Of a DNA stretch of 43,763 nt, positions 1-8,235 are shown piece by piece. Position 1 is the stretch's first letter; each line of letters starts with the position of its first letter. The stretch lies in contig JAHHHF010000009.1 of assembly GCA_019359495.1 (NCBI GenBank), positions 1 to 43,763 on the forward strand, given 5' to 3'. The notes under the pieces are model-generated. The model did not search any database. It was not told the origin of the DNA and saw nothing but the letters and a program-made list of their open reading frames with translations. The DNA comes from Goleter apudmare HA4340-LM2 (GTDB lineage: Bacteria > Cyanobacteriota > Cyanobacteriia > Cyanobacteriales > Nostocaceae). The translations under genes and the position numbers were made by a program.

Positions 1-162
1 TATGTGTCAGAAAATCAGTTATGTTCACTGGTTTGAGGAGATTATGTTTTGTTGACTAATTTCAGCTTTTTAGGCTTAGTCTTAATAAAAATGTAAAGTT
101 TTATATCAGCATTCAACATTTGTGATAATTCCCAAATAGGTCTTGAGTTGCTTTTATCTATT

Positions 163-399
163 AGAGGTTGCTTGAAAAGTCTAAATTAACACCAGCCCCG
201 GTGATTAGAAATCGCGCGCCACTTGCTACAAGTCGGGAAACCCGCCCACGGCGCTGTCTCCCCAAAGCAGTGGCTTGGCTATACAGACAAAACCTGCCTC
301 CGCAGGTTTCAAATCCTTGATTTTGTGTTGATCCAGGTCGGTGGACTTTGCCTGTGTAGTAGCGAATTATATTCGCCCAAAACTTTTCAAACATGCTCT
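163..399. mobile_element. MITE-like element, copy 1 (237 bp)
   Basis: Non-coding element with imperfect terminal inverted repeats: the left end reads AGAGGTTGCTTGAAAAGT, and the right end is the complement of AGAGCATGTTTGAAAAGT. Its interior (GC-rich hairpins, the AGTCGGGAAACCCGCC motif, AAGCAGTGGCTTGG) matches the element at 4172-4461 in the opposite orientation. The open frame inside it is a by-product of the repeat. It abuts the stop codon of the phosphatase gene on its right, and the TTA/TAA there may be part of the insertion target. It carries no transposase and would need one supplied in trans. Confidence 0.75.
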
Positions 400-2114
400 T
401 AAGCAATTGTTAGATCTTCAATTAATACTTGATCGCGGGGAACACGAAAAACTTTGAGAGTAGTAACCCGGCTCCCTGGTTTTGTAATGTTAGTGACTAC
501 CTTGAAAGTACAAATTAAAGCTTCAGGCGTTACTTCTACTATATTGTAGCCGTGGGTATCGGAATTAAAATAGTAAATATGTGGATTACTGGCTGCAATT
601 AACGTAGTAACTATTTCAATGGAAGGTAAGGGGATATTAAATGAGTTCAAAGTAATTCTTTCTGCAAGAGTAGAAGCGGTGATTGAACCAACTACAAACT
701 CTACACCCACAGGTTGATCACTCTGATCATCAAAGTTTAATTTTTGATATCCTGCCACAAATGTATGCAGATCACCAGTAATAGTTACGAAATTTTTGAC
801 TTTAGCTTCTCTGATAGCTTTAAATAGTAAAGCGCGCTCCGCAGGATAACCATCCCACTGATCAAGGTTAATGAACAAATCTGGAGTTTTCTGTCCTAGA
901 AATAGGGTTGCAAAAACTGACTGAATTTTTAATTGCATTGTCATGACTTCGTTTCCCCATATCTTCCAAACACAGGAAGAATTGCAAATTTGTTGTATAA
1001 ACCAGTCACGCTGTCTGTGTCCTAGCATGGTTCGTTGAGTTTCATTCCTTTGGGGATTATCTGAGACCAAGTAACGTTGTCTCATCTCATAACGTGGCTG
1101 TTGTGTAACAGAGTGATCACAGGATGGAGGTTCATCACGATATAGACGCTCATCTGTCAACACAAGCTCAAGCAAATTGCCAAACTTAAATGTACGGTAA
1201 ATTTGTAATGAGTTGAAATTTTTAGTGTTATCACTAAAAGGGATACTAGTAGGTGTATATTCAGCCCAAGCTTGGGTGGCTGCTTGTCTTAATTCGGGTT
1301 TATAGAAAGGGAATTGATCAGGTGCATTTGCTTGAAAGCAGTCATTTGCAAACTCATGATCGTCCCAAATAGTAATGAAGGCAAATTTTTCCTGCAGTCT
1401 TTGTAGCTTTGGATCAGAATTATAAGTTTGGTAAAGAAAGCGATAATCTTCTAATGTTGATGCTACTAATTCACCACTAGGAAGGTCAAGAGAACGTATT
1501 AATCTTTGAGAACTAGGATCATTTACTGTCTCATAAATATAGTCACCTAAAAATATAACAAAATCTATATTCTCTTTTGCTAAAAAATCATAGGCATTGT
1601 AATAACCGTTAATATAGTCATGACAGTTGATATAAGCAAATTTTATTCTATCTAAGGTCTGATCTTCAGGAGAAGGCAAGGTTTTGAAGCGACCAACATG
1701 GCTCACAGTTTGATTAAATATGAATCGATAGTAAAAAGTTGTGTAAGGTTTAAGAACAGTTGATTTTAATGGGACTTTAACGGTATAGTCACAATCACTA
1801 TTGGTATTTGCCAAACCTTGTAAAACTACTTGTCTAAAAGCAGAATCAGAAGCAACTTCAAAGGCGACCTTCGCAATTTTTGATTGAGCTATGATACGCG
1901 TCCATAAAGTAATACCATAAGTTTGAGGATCTCCAGAACTTACACTTTGTGGAAAGATATTTACTGAAGTTGCAGAGGCAGCAGCAATATCAAATATTTG
2001 CATTTCCTTTGAACTGATATTCAGCTTGCTAGCAATTGCTTCACTTGTCCATATAACAACATTTGTAGATAGTGAATACTTTAAAAAATCTCGTCTACTA
2101 AATCGGTTTCCCAT
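399..2114 (-). CDS. phoD: PhoD-like alkaline phosphatase/phosphodiesterase, Tat-exported
   Basis: This 571-residue protein starts with a twin-arginine motif (SRRDFLK, residues 6-12) and a short hydrophobic stretch, so export by the Tat pathway is expected. A PhoD N-terminal Fn3-like domain follows (FPQSVSSGDPQ, LWTRI; about residues 50-150), then the metallophosphatase core with LGDYIYE (about 190), WDDHEFAND (about 250) and GDLHTF (about 455), which supply the metal ligands. PhoD enzymes hydrolyse phosphomono- and diesters outside the cytoplasm and use Ca/Fe. The gene stands alone. Its 3' end runs directly into the MITE at 163-399, which may have replaced the original last residues or stop. 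Family membership is clear; the substrate is not, and the symbol is used in the broad family sense. Confidence 0.88.
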   Translation of the reverse strand: MGNRFSRRDFLKYSLSTNVVIWTSEAIASKLNISSKEMQIFDIAAASATSVNIFPQSVSSGDPQTYGITLWTRIIAQSKIAKVAFEVASDSAFRQVVLQGLANTNSDCDYTVKVPLKSTVLKPYTTFYYRFIFNQTVSHVGRFKTLPSPEDQTLDRIKFAYINCHDYINGYYNAYDFLAKENIDFVIFLGDYIYETVNDPSSQRLIRSLDLPSGELVASTLEDYRFLYQTYNSDPKLQRLQEKFAFITIWDDHEFANDCFQANAPDQFPFYKPELRQAATQAWAEYTPTSIPFSDNTKNFNSLQIYRTFKFGNLLELVLTDERLYRDEPPSCDHSVTQQPRYEMRQRYLVSDNPQRNETQRTMLGHRQRDWFIQQICNSSCVWKIWGNEVMTMQLKIQSVFATLFLGQKTPDLFINLDQWDGYPAERALLFKAIREAKVKNFVTITGDLHTFVAGYQKLNFDDQSDQPVGVEFVVGSITASTLAERITLNSFNIPLPSIEIVTTLIAASNPHIYYFNSDTHGYNIVEVTPEALICTFKVVTNITKPGSRVTTLKVFRVPRDQVLIEDLTIA

Positions 2115-2241
2115 AAATTTTTATCAAAAAATGATCATGTTTCTCTGGCATAAACTAGTTCTGGGATTTGAATAAGAATATTAGACATTCTTCTTGCTAA
2201 TAAAACAATACAGTTCAATTAAGCACAATAGTAGCGACTGT

Positions 2242-2358
2242 CTAAAAAATCAAGCTATCCTTAGCCAAAAAAATCAACAGGAAAACGACAGCAGCAAAAA
2301 GTGAGCCAGCTATGTAATGCCAATACATCGATTCTGGAAATAAAAAATTCATCAACAT
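2242..2358 (-). CDS. Candidate small single-span membrane protein (38 aa)
   Basis: A short frame on the minus strand encodes 38 residues: a start MLMNFLFPESMYWHY, one hydrophobic span (IAGSLFAAVVFLLIFLA, about residues 16-32), and a short polar end KDSLIF. The composition is that of the one-helix subunits common in cyanobacterial photosynthetic complexes (Psb, Pet and Ndh small subunits), but I cannot match it to a named one. No convincing ribosome binding site precedes either in-frame ATG (residues 1 and 3). It is kept because the hydrophobic pattern is cleaner than chance in this AT-rich gap. Confidence 0.33.
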   Translation of the reverse strand: MLMNFLFPESMYWHYIAGSLFAAVVFLLIFLAKDSLIF

Positions 2359-2723
2359 GCTTAAAAGACTTAGAGCAAAAAGATTAAAGCATCAAATCTT
2401 TGTCCATGTGGCTTTTGGAGGTTTAGACAGTGTACAGTGCAATCGGCAAAGCTCCGCTAGTGACATTTTGGATTAAAATCGAGTAATACCAATTCACCAA
2501 AATCTTAATACACATAGATTTTTCGTAGGGGCGCGGTCTCCGCGCCCTCTCCAACGTATTAGTATGATTATTAAAGTGAAATAGTATAAGTACAAGCTTT
2601 ATATTTTGTTGACAAACACCAAAGCTAGATGTAACAAGACTTTCATGCCCTTTTTGGCATTTAATTATTTCTGAGCCGAATTACGCGAATGGTGAGCTAC
2701 TTGGGCTAAATTCCAAAAGGAAA

Positions 2724-2744
2724 CCCTCATAAATACTATGAGGG
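2724..2744 (-). terminator. Rho-independent terminator of rpsU
   Basis: Hairpin CCCTCATAAATACTATGAGGG followed, on the minus strand, by a T-rich stretch (TTTCCTTTTGG). It lies just after the rpsU stop codon and ends the rbp-rpsU transcription unit. Confidence 0.7.
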
Positions 2745-2767
2745 CTGATTGATATCTATGTCATTCT

Positions 2768-2956
2768 TTAAGTGCGGAAACGCCTTTTACCCTGCTTCTG
2801 CAAGGCAAGTTTTTTGCGCTTCGATTTTTCAATAGGTGTTTCAAAGTGACGGTGCTTCCTCATATCTTGAAAAATTCCCGCCTTGGAAACTTCTCGCTTA
2901 AAGCGGCGTAAGGCTGACTCAAGGTGTTCATTTTCACCCACTACTATTTGGGTCAT
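2768..2956 (-). CDS. rpsU: 30S ribosomal protein S21
   Basis: The 62-residue basic protein shows the bS21 pattern: [23 protein letters not shown] at the start, then RKHRHFETP and a lysine/arginine-rich tail. S21 is a late-assembling protein of the small ribosomal subunit, close to the anti-Shine-Dalgarno region of 16S rRNA, and helps initiation. It lies 250 bases after a glycine-rich RNA-binding protein gene on the same strand; the rbpA1-rpsU tandem is a known arrangement in Anabaena, where both respond to temperature. The terminator-like hairpin between the two (3016-3041) suggests that rpsU expression depends partly on read-through or on its own promoter. Confidence 0.95.
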   Translation of the reverse strand: MTQIVVGENEHLESALRRFKREVSKAGIFQDMRKHRHFETPIEKSKRKKLALQKQGKRRFRT

Positions 2957-3015
2957 TATCTCTCCTACTAAATTGACTTAATCAATGATCAATGGCTCTT
3001 TCAGGATAACAGTCC

Positions 3016-3041
3016 AAAAAAAAGACAGACTCCTTGTCTGA
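3016..3041 (-). terminator. Terminator-like hairpin between rbp and rpsU
   Basis: On the minus strand a short stem (CAGAC...GTCTG, or shifted AGACA...TGTCT) is followed by a run of about eight T residues. It sits between the rbp stop and the rpsU start, so it could terminate most rbp transcripts and set the rbp:rpsU ratio. The stem is short and termination is probably partial. Confidence 0.6.
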
Positions 3042-3206
3042 CCTAAAGACTAACTTACGCCTGATGTGAATTAAACACACATCTTATCCCATAAGGGTTT
3101 CTAGATTTACCCCAAATCATTGTTTTGTAACTATCTACAAAATTACAAGGGTTTCAAGACTTAATTCACATGAAAACGTAACTTGTGAAATTTTAGGTTG
3201 CAAAGC

Positions 3207-3515
3207 TTAGTAGCGGTTACGTCCACCGCCTCCACCGTATCCCCCCCGGTTACCACCAGACGGACCCCTGTCTTCTCTGGGCTTGGCTTTGTTAACTTTG
3301 AGGTCACGACCCATCCATTCAGCACCATCAAGAGCTTCAATGGCAGCTGCTTCTTCGGCATCTGTTGACATTTCTACAAAAGCGAAGCCACGCAGACGGC
3401 CTGTTTCCCGGTCTGTAGGTACTTGAACCCGTTTTACAGTACCATATTCAGCAAAAATCCCTCTTATATCATCTTCCGTAACTTGATAAGAGAGATTACC
3501 TACATAAATTGACAT
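3207..3515 (-). CDS. rbpA: Glycine-rich RRM RNA-binding protein (cyanobacterial Rbp family)
   Basis: The 102-residue protein is one RNA recognition motif with a Gly-rich tail. RNP2 is IYVGNL (residues 3-8) and RNP1 is RGFAFVEM (about 42-49). The tail after residue 80 carries GGNRGGYGGGGGRNRY. Cyanobacterial Rbp proteins of this type are cold-induced and bind single-stranded RNA, probably aiding mRNA stability or translation at low temperature. The gene is followed by rpsU, as in the known rbpA1-rpsU tandem of Anabaena. A GGAGAAAAT ribosome site precedes the ATG. The leader and promoter region (3516-3700) is where cold regulation would act. Family is certain; which numbered paralogue is not. 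Confidence 0.9.
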   Translation of the reverse strand: MSIYVGNLSYQVTEDDIRGIFAEYGTVKRVQVPTDRETGRLRGFAFVEMSTDAEEAAAIEALDGAEWMGRDLKVNKAKPREDRGPSGGNRGGYGGGGGRNRY

Positions 3516-3817
3516 CGATTTTCTCCAAAATTATCAGCGCGTAGAGATTTAAATTTCGGAAAGAAGCCTGTGAATACTAAAAACCAACACTATCACCGAA
3601 TTAACTCTCACTTTCTAGGATGACATATAAAGCAAATCTACGCATCCGGTAAATGGTTAACAGATGATTAACCACTGATGTCATACCAATTCCCCAAAAG
3701 GCGGCTACAGATGATGATGCAGGGGCGCAAAGACACGGGGACATAGGGATTGATATGTTACAAGATTATAAAGAATTTGTATTAGAGGGTGTTGGAAAAG
3801 TTTTGAGGGGTGAAATT
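3516..3817. other. Upstream region of rbpA
   Basis: About 300 bases between the rbpA start and the transposase relic. On the minus strand a TATATG-like -10 element lies near 3625-3632. It probably contains the promoter and a leader of around 100 bases or more. No gene is seen. Confidence 0.4.
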
Positions 3818-3896
3818 TTATGATAGTCGCCTCACTATGATCCAGATCATGGCAAGGTAGATAAACGTCTCTGATGTTTCCGATCATAACTCATAG

Positions 3897-3992
3897 TAGT
3901 CTGTCAATTTTGTTTTGAGGGATTTTTGGTAGTCTCGCTCACGCGGGCAAGATGCCCGCACTACAGTCCATCATTTTTAGCTTGACAGACTA
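3897..3992. mobile_element. 96-bp MITE inside the transposase relic, with 4-bp target duplication
   Basis: Perfect 11-bp terminal inverted repeats (TAGTCTGTCAA ... TTGACAGACTA) bound a 96-bp element. ATAG flanks it on both sides (3893-3896 and 3993-3996). Removing the element and one ATAG restores the transposase reading RDYEL, which shows the insertion point directly. The interior contains the GCGGGCAAGATGCCCGC hairpin that is frequent in Nostocales gaps. It has no coding capacity. Confidence 0.82.
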
Positions 3993-4080
3993 ATAGTCTC
4001 TGACCAACCGCCGACACCCCATCACTTAACCAAAAGTGCGCTCCACCACCCAACGTTTTTTGAGTAAGACAAAGCCCTTG

Positions 4081-4170
4081 GTTTACCCTTCGGGTGACGC
4101 TCGCAAGCTCGCTCTAAGGGTTGGCGCAGCCTCTCGTAGAGAAGCTATGCCGCAGGCTTTACGCTACGCT
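4081..4170. repeat. GC-rich palindromic repeat in the transposase relic
   Basis: About 90 bases with several small hairpins (ACCCTTCGGGT; GCTCGCAAGCTCGC) and the CTCTCGTAGAGAAG motif typical of dispersed cyanobacterial repeats. It interrupts the relic immediately upstream of the KGFVLLKKRW block. Ends are approximate. Confidence 0.55.
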
Positions 4171-4171
4171 A

Positions 4172-4461
4172 AGAGGATGTTTGAAAAGTTTTGGGCGAAT
4201 ATAATTCGCTACTACACAAACAAAGTCCGCCTGCGCGGACTAACACAAAATCAAGGTTTTCAACCCACGAAGGTGGGTTTTGCCTGTGTAGCCAAGCCAC
4301 TGCTTTGGGGAGACAGCGCCGTGGGCGGGTTTCCCGACTTGTTCGCGCAGCGTCTCCCCTTGGGAGAGGCGACTGTCGTCGGGTTTCCCGACTTGTAGCA
4401 AGTGGCGCGCGACTTCCAGTCGCCTGGGCTAGTATTAAATTAGACTTTTCAAACACCCTCT
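4172..4461. mobile_element. MITE-like element, copy 2 (290 bp)
   Basis: Ends AGAGGATGTTTGAAAAGT and the complement of AGAGGGTGTTTGAAAAGT (17 of 18 match), longer and better preserved than copy 1 (163-399), to which it is inverted. It carries an extra internal block near 4340-4390 with a second copy of the GGGTTTCCCGACTTG motif. It splits the transposase relic between the Asp and Glu blocks. It has no transposase of its own; the open frames through it are spurious. Confidence 0.78.
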
Positions 4462-4594
4462 AACGGCAGTTTTAATTCGACGGGAACCGCTAAGACTTGA
4501 ACTACCTCACAAAGACCCGCAAAACTAGCCCCAAAGTATCGACCGTCATAAATTGCTGGCGCCGGTCAAGTGTTATCTGTGGTTTTCACTCGGA

Positions 4595-4993
4595 TTATGG
4601 CAACTTATAGCTAGCAACCCGCACAGTTAATTGCCCCTGACGCGGATTTTGGCTAAATATAAATGCTCCTTCTTCCTGTTCGCCATCAGACAAAAAATCA
4701 ATTTGTTGCTCACCTGTTTCAACAACTTTATTAGCAATTTGTAACTCGGCAATAATTTGCACTGATTCAGCAGTTTCACCACCAGTATTAACTACTTCAA
4801 AGGGAACATAAAATTTCCCATCAACTTCTCGAATCATTTGTTTCTTCTGCACCGATAAAATAGGAGGTTGATTTTTTTCATTCAACCACATGTACCCTAC
4901 TAAGCTAATAACGACTGCGAGAATAGATAAAGCAATCCCGAATGTTATCCACTCAGCTAGAGAACGTTCTGGTTTTGGTTCAGTTTCCATCAT
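4595..4993 (-). CDS. TIGR02588-like family protein, membrane-anchored
   Basis: The 132-residue protein has a short acidic start, one membrane span (about residues 15-35, ITFGIALSILAVVISLVGYMWL) and an external domain of about 95 residues that reads as a beta sandwich (FYVPFEVVNTGGETAESVQIIAEL...). It overlaps the upstream membrane gene by four bases (ATGA-type junction), so translation is coupled. A pair of an 8-span protein and a single-span protein in this order is the TIGR02587/TIGR02588 arrangement known from cyanobacteria and proteobacteria, with no assigned function. The beta domain may bind something in the periplasm; that is inference. Confidence 0.75.
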   Translation of the reverse strand: MMETEPKPERSLAEWITFGIALSILAVVISLVGYMWLNEKNQPPILSVQKKQMIREVDGKFYVPFEVVNTGGETAESVQIIAELQIANKVVETGEQQIDFLSDGEQEEGAFIFSQNPRQGQLTVRVASYKLP

Positions 4994-5874
4994 ATTGCTA
5001 ACCTACCTGCCGCGCCACCAATAGTTGCAGGTAATCCCAATACTAGAGTATGTTCTAACCACATCATCCAAGGGTCGGCAAAAGTTACCTTTTGAAAAAA
5101 AAACAGCATTACTCCACTTGCTAGCAAAGATACTAAATAAGATATAGTAGTTTCACTTAATGGACGCTGAAAAATCCCCTTTTGCTGTCTGCGTTTTTGT
5201 TGGTCTGAAAAACCAGCTTGAAAGACAATCGCGTAGGAAATTACTAAAGATGCAGCCATTAGTGCCAAGAACCAAGGGGGTGAAATGGCAGATGCTAACA
5301 TAGGCACTTCGTCTGTTGGTGCAATATTAAAAGCAACCACAATTGCACCAATGAGAGTTGCACCTAAATCAGCAAATGTAGCGTACAAACCATTTTGCTT
5401 ATGCTTCTTGATTCCGTTACCTTTATCAGTGATTGATATTGAATTATTTTGATTACCTTCTTGAAGAAACTGGTTTGCTAATGCCACACCTAGCGTAAAT
5501 GGTACACCTTCAAATACAACTTTACCCAGGGATTCTTTCAAGGAGGTTTCTGGCGTAATTTCTTGCAATAACCACAACATAAATGCAGAACAAACAAATC
5601 CAATTGCCATTGCCTCTACAGTATCGATCGCGGCTTCATCAAGTCGACAGTTATTTCTGTGTTTACGAAAACCTTCTGTATAATTGAGTAAAAAAACTAC
5701 AATAAACATTAAGGCGATCGCTATTACAATCAATCTTGGTTTTGCTAGCGATCCAATCCACCATACTTCCATTGTATATATTAGTGGAATACCAAATAAA
5801 AAACCTCCACAAGTACCACGCACAATATCATTTATTTCTTGTTTCCAAGTATTTCTATAATGTTTTTTAGCCAC
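4990..5874 (-). CDS. TIGR02587-like integral membrane protein
   Basis: A 294-residue polytopic membrane protein with about eight hydrophobic spans and a two-fold look: spans in residues 20-150 and again 170-290, both ending in a GVP/GLP..LG/GGA pattern (EGVPFTLGVALANQ; LVLGLPATIGGAAGRLA). I recognise it as the TIGR02587 type by its size, topology and partner. No transport motif or catalytic residue is evident. The start MAKKHYRNTWKQEI is the only plausible one. It forms a two-gene unit with the downstream TIGR02588-like gene. Function unknown. Confidence 0.75.
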   Translation of the reverse strand: MAKKHYRNTWKQEINDIVRGTCGGFLFGIPLIYTMEVWWIGSLAKPRLIVIAIALMFIVVFLLNYTEGFRKHRNNCRLDEAAIDTVEAMAIGFVCSAFMLWLLQEITPETSLKESLGKVVFEGVPFTLGVALANQFLQEGNQNNSISITDKGNGIKKHKQNGLYATFADLGATLIGAIVVAFNIAPTDEVPMLASAISPPWFLALMAASLVISYAIVFQAGFSDQQKRRQQKGIFQRPLSETTISYLVSLLASGVMLFFFQKVTFADPWMMWLEHTLVLGLPATIGGAAGRLAI

Positions 5875-7170
5875 TACTAATATGTACCTGATTATGTGAT
5901 TGCCAGATTTTCATGTGTTGTAAAATGTCCCATAAAATATATATTTTTAACATCTATCCTACGTTATTTTATAAATATATGGTTATATACTACCTACGGT
6001 AGATACACAAGAAATTGCTTTTTGGCAAGTTAGATCCTATTTCTACTTTTCCTCTGTCTAAAGTGACACAACAGGGTTAATCAATGACCTTGACACTTCC
6101 CGACACTGCTCCTGAACTCGCAATAAGTAAAACTTACCACTGGTATTTAAATATTGTGTGTGATTGGTAAAACTACGCCGTGCTGAGTTTAGCAATGGAA
6201 TGATTGAGAGATTTTTGAGGTTTTTTTAATTCTATAGTGACTATAGCAATGACATGGTGTTGCCAGAACATGCACCACCTTGTAGCCAGAGTACGTTAGT
6301 CATTGGCTATTTGTTTTTCTATTGTTTACTCGCTTCACGTGTTATTGGTCAACATTCAGTTGACCAATAACAAAATCATCATCCTTTTATGGATGGATTT
6401 TTTAACATGTATAACCCAGGTGATCAAGCTTGTAGAGTATCACCTAATGCTTTTGCGAAAGCTGGGAAAAAGTTCAAGGGGTAGAAACTAGGTAATTATT
6501 ACCTTCTGACCTTTTCGCCGAATTCTGCAATAAATTGAATGTTTATCTTTAAGAATAAGGTATTTTGTCACGCAATTGTGTCTAATAAAATAAAAATTTG
6601 TAATTACTAGGAAGTTAGAATAATTTTGAATTTAAATCAAAAGGTTATACTCATAACAGACATTTTTCTCAAAATGTGAATAATATATAGTCCAATATAA
6701 TGATTTTTGTATCAGGTAAGATTGTAAATTTTCAGTAAAGACTTTACCAGTTAAAGATTGTAGCTACAAAACGAAAATAGTAAACTCTCAATAAACGTTA
6801 GTCTTTAATACAAATCAAAAATAGTATATTGATGACATAAATACAAAATTTAGATTGTAAACATGTCTCAATTTTAATAAAAAAATGGAGTTTTGTTCAT
6901 TATTGATACAGAATATTTTCATGAAGTTTTAATGTACTTAAAGCTGTCCTTAATATTGGCATTTCCCCCCTAGAAATTTATAAATAGATTGTTTTATAGT
7001 TTAAAAACTTGATTCATTGAATTGATTAAACACAAAACGGCATCATACCAAGCCATCAAGGTAGAGGCACGGCACAAGTAAAAATCTGTGTCCCTATTGA
7101 GGCATTTATCTTGCAAAACTCTAAATACACAAAAAGACTCCATTACCTAATCGGCTAGAGTACGGCAGTT
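5875..7170. other. 1.3-kb AT-rich gap before the extended hyp cluster
   Basis: No gene of normal size is visible. It holds a perfect 13-bp inverted repeat at 6341-6371 and a few short frames without family resemblance (28 codons from 6084; 62 codons from 6303; 31 codons from 6390). The last 150 bases presumably carry the promoter of the plus-strand cluster that starts at 7171, but I see no clear NtcA site (GTA-N8-TAC); GTAGCCAGAGTAC near 6282 has only seven bases between the half-sites. Confidence 0.45.
6341..6371. repeat. Perfect 13-bp inverted repeat, 5-base loop
   Basis: GTTATTGGTCAAC, then ATTCA, then GTTGACCAATAAC. The arms are perfect. No strong T-run follows on either strand, so it is either a weak terminator or an operator-like dyad in the middle of a long gap. 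Confidence 0.7.
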
Positions 7171-8169
7171 ATGAACCCTAGCATTACAGATTCAGCCGTG
7201 AAGGCGGCAATTGCAGCCATTGCATCGGAGTCAGCAACGACAGCAGAAAAAATCCAAATGCTGATTGAGATGGCATTGGGCTTTCAGAAAAAGCCTAAAA
7301 CTGCCAAAGACTTGCGGAATGCAGTTGGACTGTATTACCGGGCATATCAGATGTGCGGTGAAGATTATCCCTTGCTAAAAGCCCGCGCCCAAGCAGGAAT
7401 GGCGGGGACGTTACAGACAATCCCGGATGCAGGGACTGAACTGCTACTGCAAGCGAAAGCTGGTTATGAAGCAGCCTTGCCGATTTTACAACAGTTAGCC
7501 TCACCAGTAGAAACGGCAGAGGCGCAGATGAATTTGGGCTTGGTGTTACAGTCTCTAGTACCCTTCAATTTGGCGCGGATTGGGGACAGCATCAAAGCTT
7601 ATCATGAAGCTTTGCGGGTGTTTACCTGGCAAGATTACCCACAAGAATACGCTATTTTATACAATAATATAGCGATCGCTTACCTTTCGATGCCTCTAGC
7701 ATCAGAACGGGAATATCTGCGTCAAGGCTTGGCTGTGCAGTCATTTGAGGTAGCACTCAAGCATATCACGCTGATTGATCACCCTAGAGAATATGCGATG
7801 TTGCAAAACAATTTGGGTAATGCTTTGCAATATCTAGTGAGTTCCCATCCTGTAGAGAATAACTTACGGGCGATCGCAGTATATGATGAAGCATTAAAAG
7901 TGCGTAATCCCAGAGATACACCTTTAGAATACGCTAACACAATTTCTAACAAAGCCAATGCCCTCTTCAACTTACCAGATAACCCAGAAAAACCAGAAGC
8001 TGGTAATTTGCAAAATCTCTTACAAGCCAGAACTTACTATCAAACAGCTTGGGAAATTTTCACCAAACATCAACAAATAGAACAAGCGGAAGTCGTAGCA
8101 CAAGCACTGCAAGAAATTGCATCTGAAATTACAAATCATAGCATGGGGGATGAAGGAGAAATATTGTAG
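7171..8169 (+). CDS. TPR-like repeat protein, head of the extended hyp cluster
   Basis: The 332-residue soluble protein is all helical and contains several tetratricopeptide-like units (for example YNNIAIAYL about 165, LQNNLGNALQYL about 210, ANTISNKANALFNL about 250), suggesting a scaffold for protein-protein contacts. No catalytic motif. It is the first of a run of genes on one strand leading into hypF. In Nostoc PCC 7120 several small ORFs upstream of hypF are reported as co-transcribed with it (the extended hyp operon), so a role in uptake-hydrogenase small-subunit or FeS maturation is a fair guess, but only a guess. Its TAG stop lies within the hairpin at 8166-8194. Confidence 0.72.
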   Translation: MNPSITDSAVKAAIAAIASESATTAEKIQMLIEMALGFQKKPKTAKDLRNAVGLYYRAYQMCGEDYPLLKARAQAGMAGTLQTIPDAGTELLLQAKAGYEAALPILQQLASPVETAEAQMNLGLVLQSLVPFNLARIGDSIKAYHEALRVFTWQDYPQEYAILYNNIAIAYLSMPLASEREYLRQGLAVQSFEVALKHITLIDHPREYAMLQNNLGNALQYLVSSHPVENNLRAIAVYDEALKVRNPRDTPLEYANTISNKANALFNLPDNPEKPEAGNLQNLLQARTYYQTAWEIFTKHQQIEQAEVVAQALQEIASEITNHSMGDEGEIL

Positions 8170-8194
8170 AGACGTTGCACTGCAACGTCTCTAC
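8166..8194. repeat. Dispersed hairpin GTAGAGACGTTGCA/TGCAACGTCTCTAC
   Basis: Perfect palindrome with 14-base arms around a single C. The TPR gene's stop codon is inside it. Related hairpins occur at 26599-26621 and 28842-28872. It probably forms a strong RNA stem between the TPR gene and the next gene. Confidence 0.85.
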
Positions 8195-8235
8195 CAAATG
8201 ACAAATGTTAAACAACCAAATCCAAGGAAACCAAA

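Larger units (their letters stand above)
2115..2767. other. Intergenic region upstream of the phosphatase gene
   Basis: AT-rich gap between the phoD-like gene and rpsU. It holds a candidate 38-residue membrane ORF (2242-2358, minus), a short GC-rich palindrome near 2528-2546 (GGGCGCGGTCTCCGCGCCC) and, at its right edge, the rpsU terminator. Nothing else is recognisable. Confidence 0.5.
3818..4571 (-). pseudogene. IS5-family transposase relic, split by three inserted repeats
   Basis: Read on the minus strand and skipping insertions, three blocks line up with the C-terminal half of an IS5-type DDE transposase. Block 1 (about 4552-4462) has DGRYFGASFAGLCEVV, the DGGY region with the second catalytic Asp. 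Block 2 (about 4080-3997) has KGFVLLKKRWVVERTFG, the third catalytic residue Glu, then a stop, then VMGCRRLVRDY. Block 3 (about 3896-3818) has ETSETFIYLAMIWIIVRRLS and a stop. A MITE (4172-4461) and a GC-rich palindromic repeat (about 4081-4170) separate blocks 1 and 2; a 96-bp MITE (3897-3992) separates 2 and 3. The N-terminal half is gone. It is clearly non-functional. Confidence 0.72.

Noticed and set aside
161-406. 81-codon open frame on the minus strand
   Set aside because: It lies entirely within the MITE copy at 163-399; the peptide only reflects repeat sequence, and the other copy has different frames.
4036-4463. Several overlapping frames on both strands
   Set aside because: They run through repeat and MITE sequence inside the transposase relic and show no family resemblance.
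6282-6296. GTAGCCAGAGTAC as an NtcA site for the hyp cluster
   Set aside because: Only seven bases between half-sites and almost 900 bases from the first gene.
6303-6491. 62-codon frame in the gap before the hyp cluster
   Set aside because: No ribosome site, no family pattern; hydrophobic stretch comes from AT-rich sequence and it crosses the perfect inverted repeat.
7295-7504. Antisense frames within the TPR gene and other hyp genes
   Set aside because: They mirror the codon pattern of the genuine genes on the opposite strand, with no ribosome sites or family similarity.
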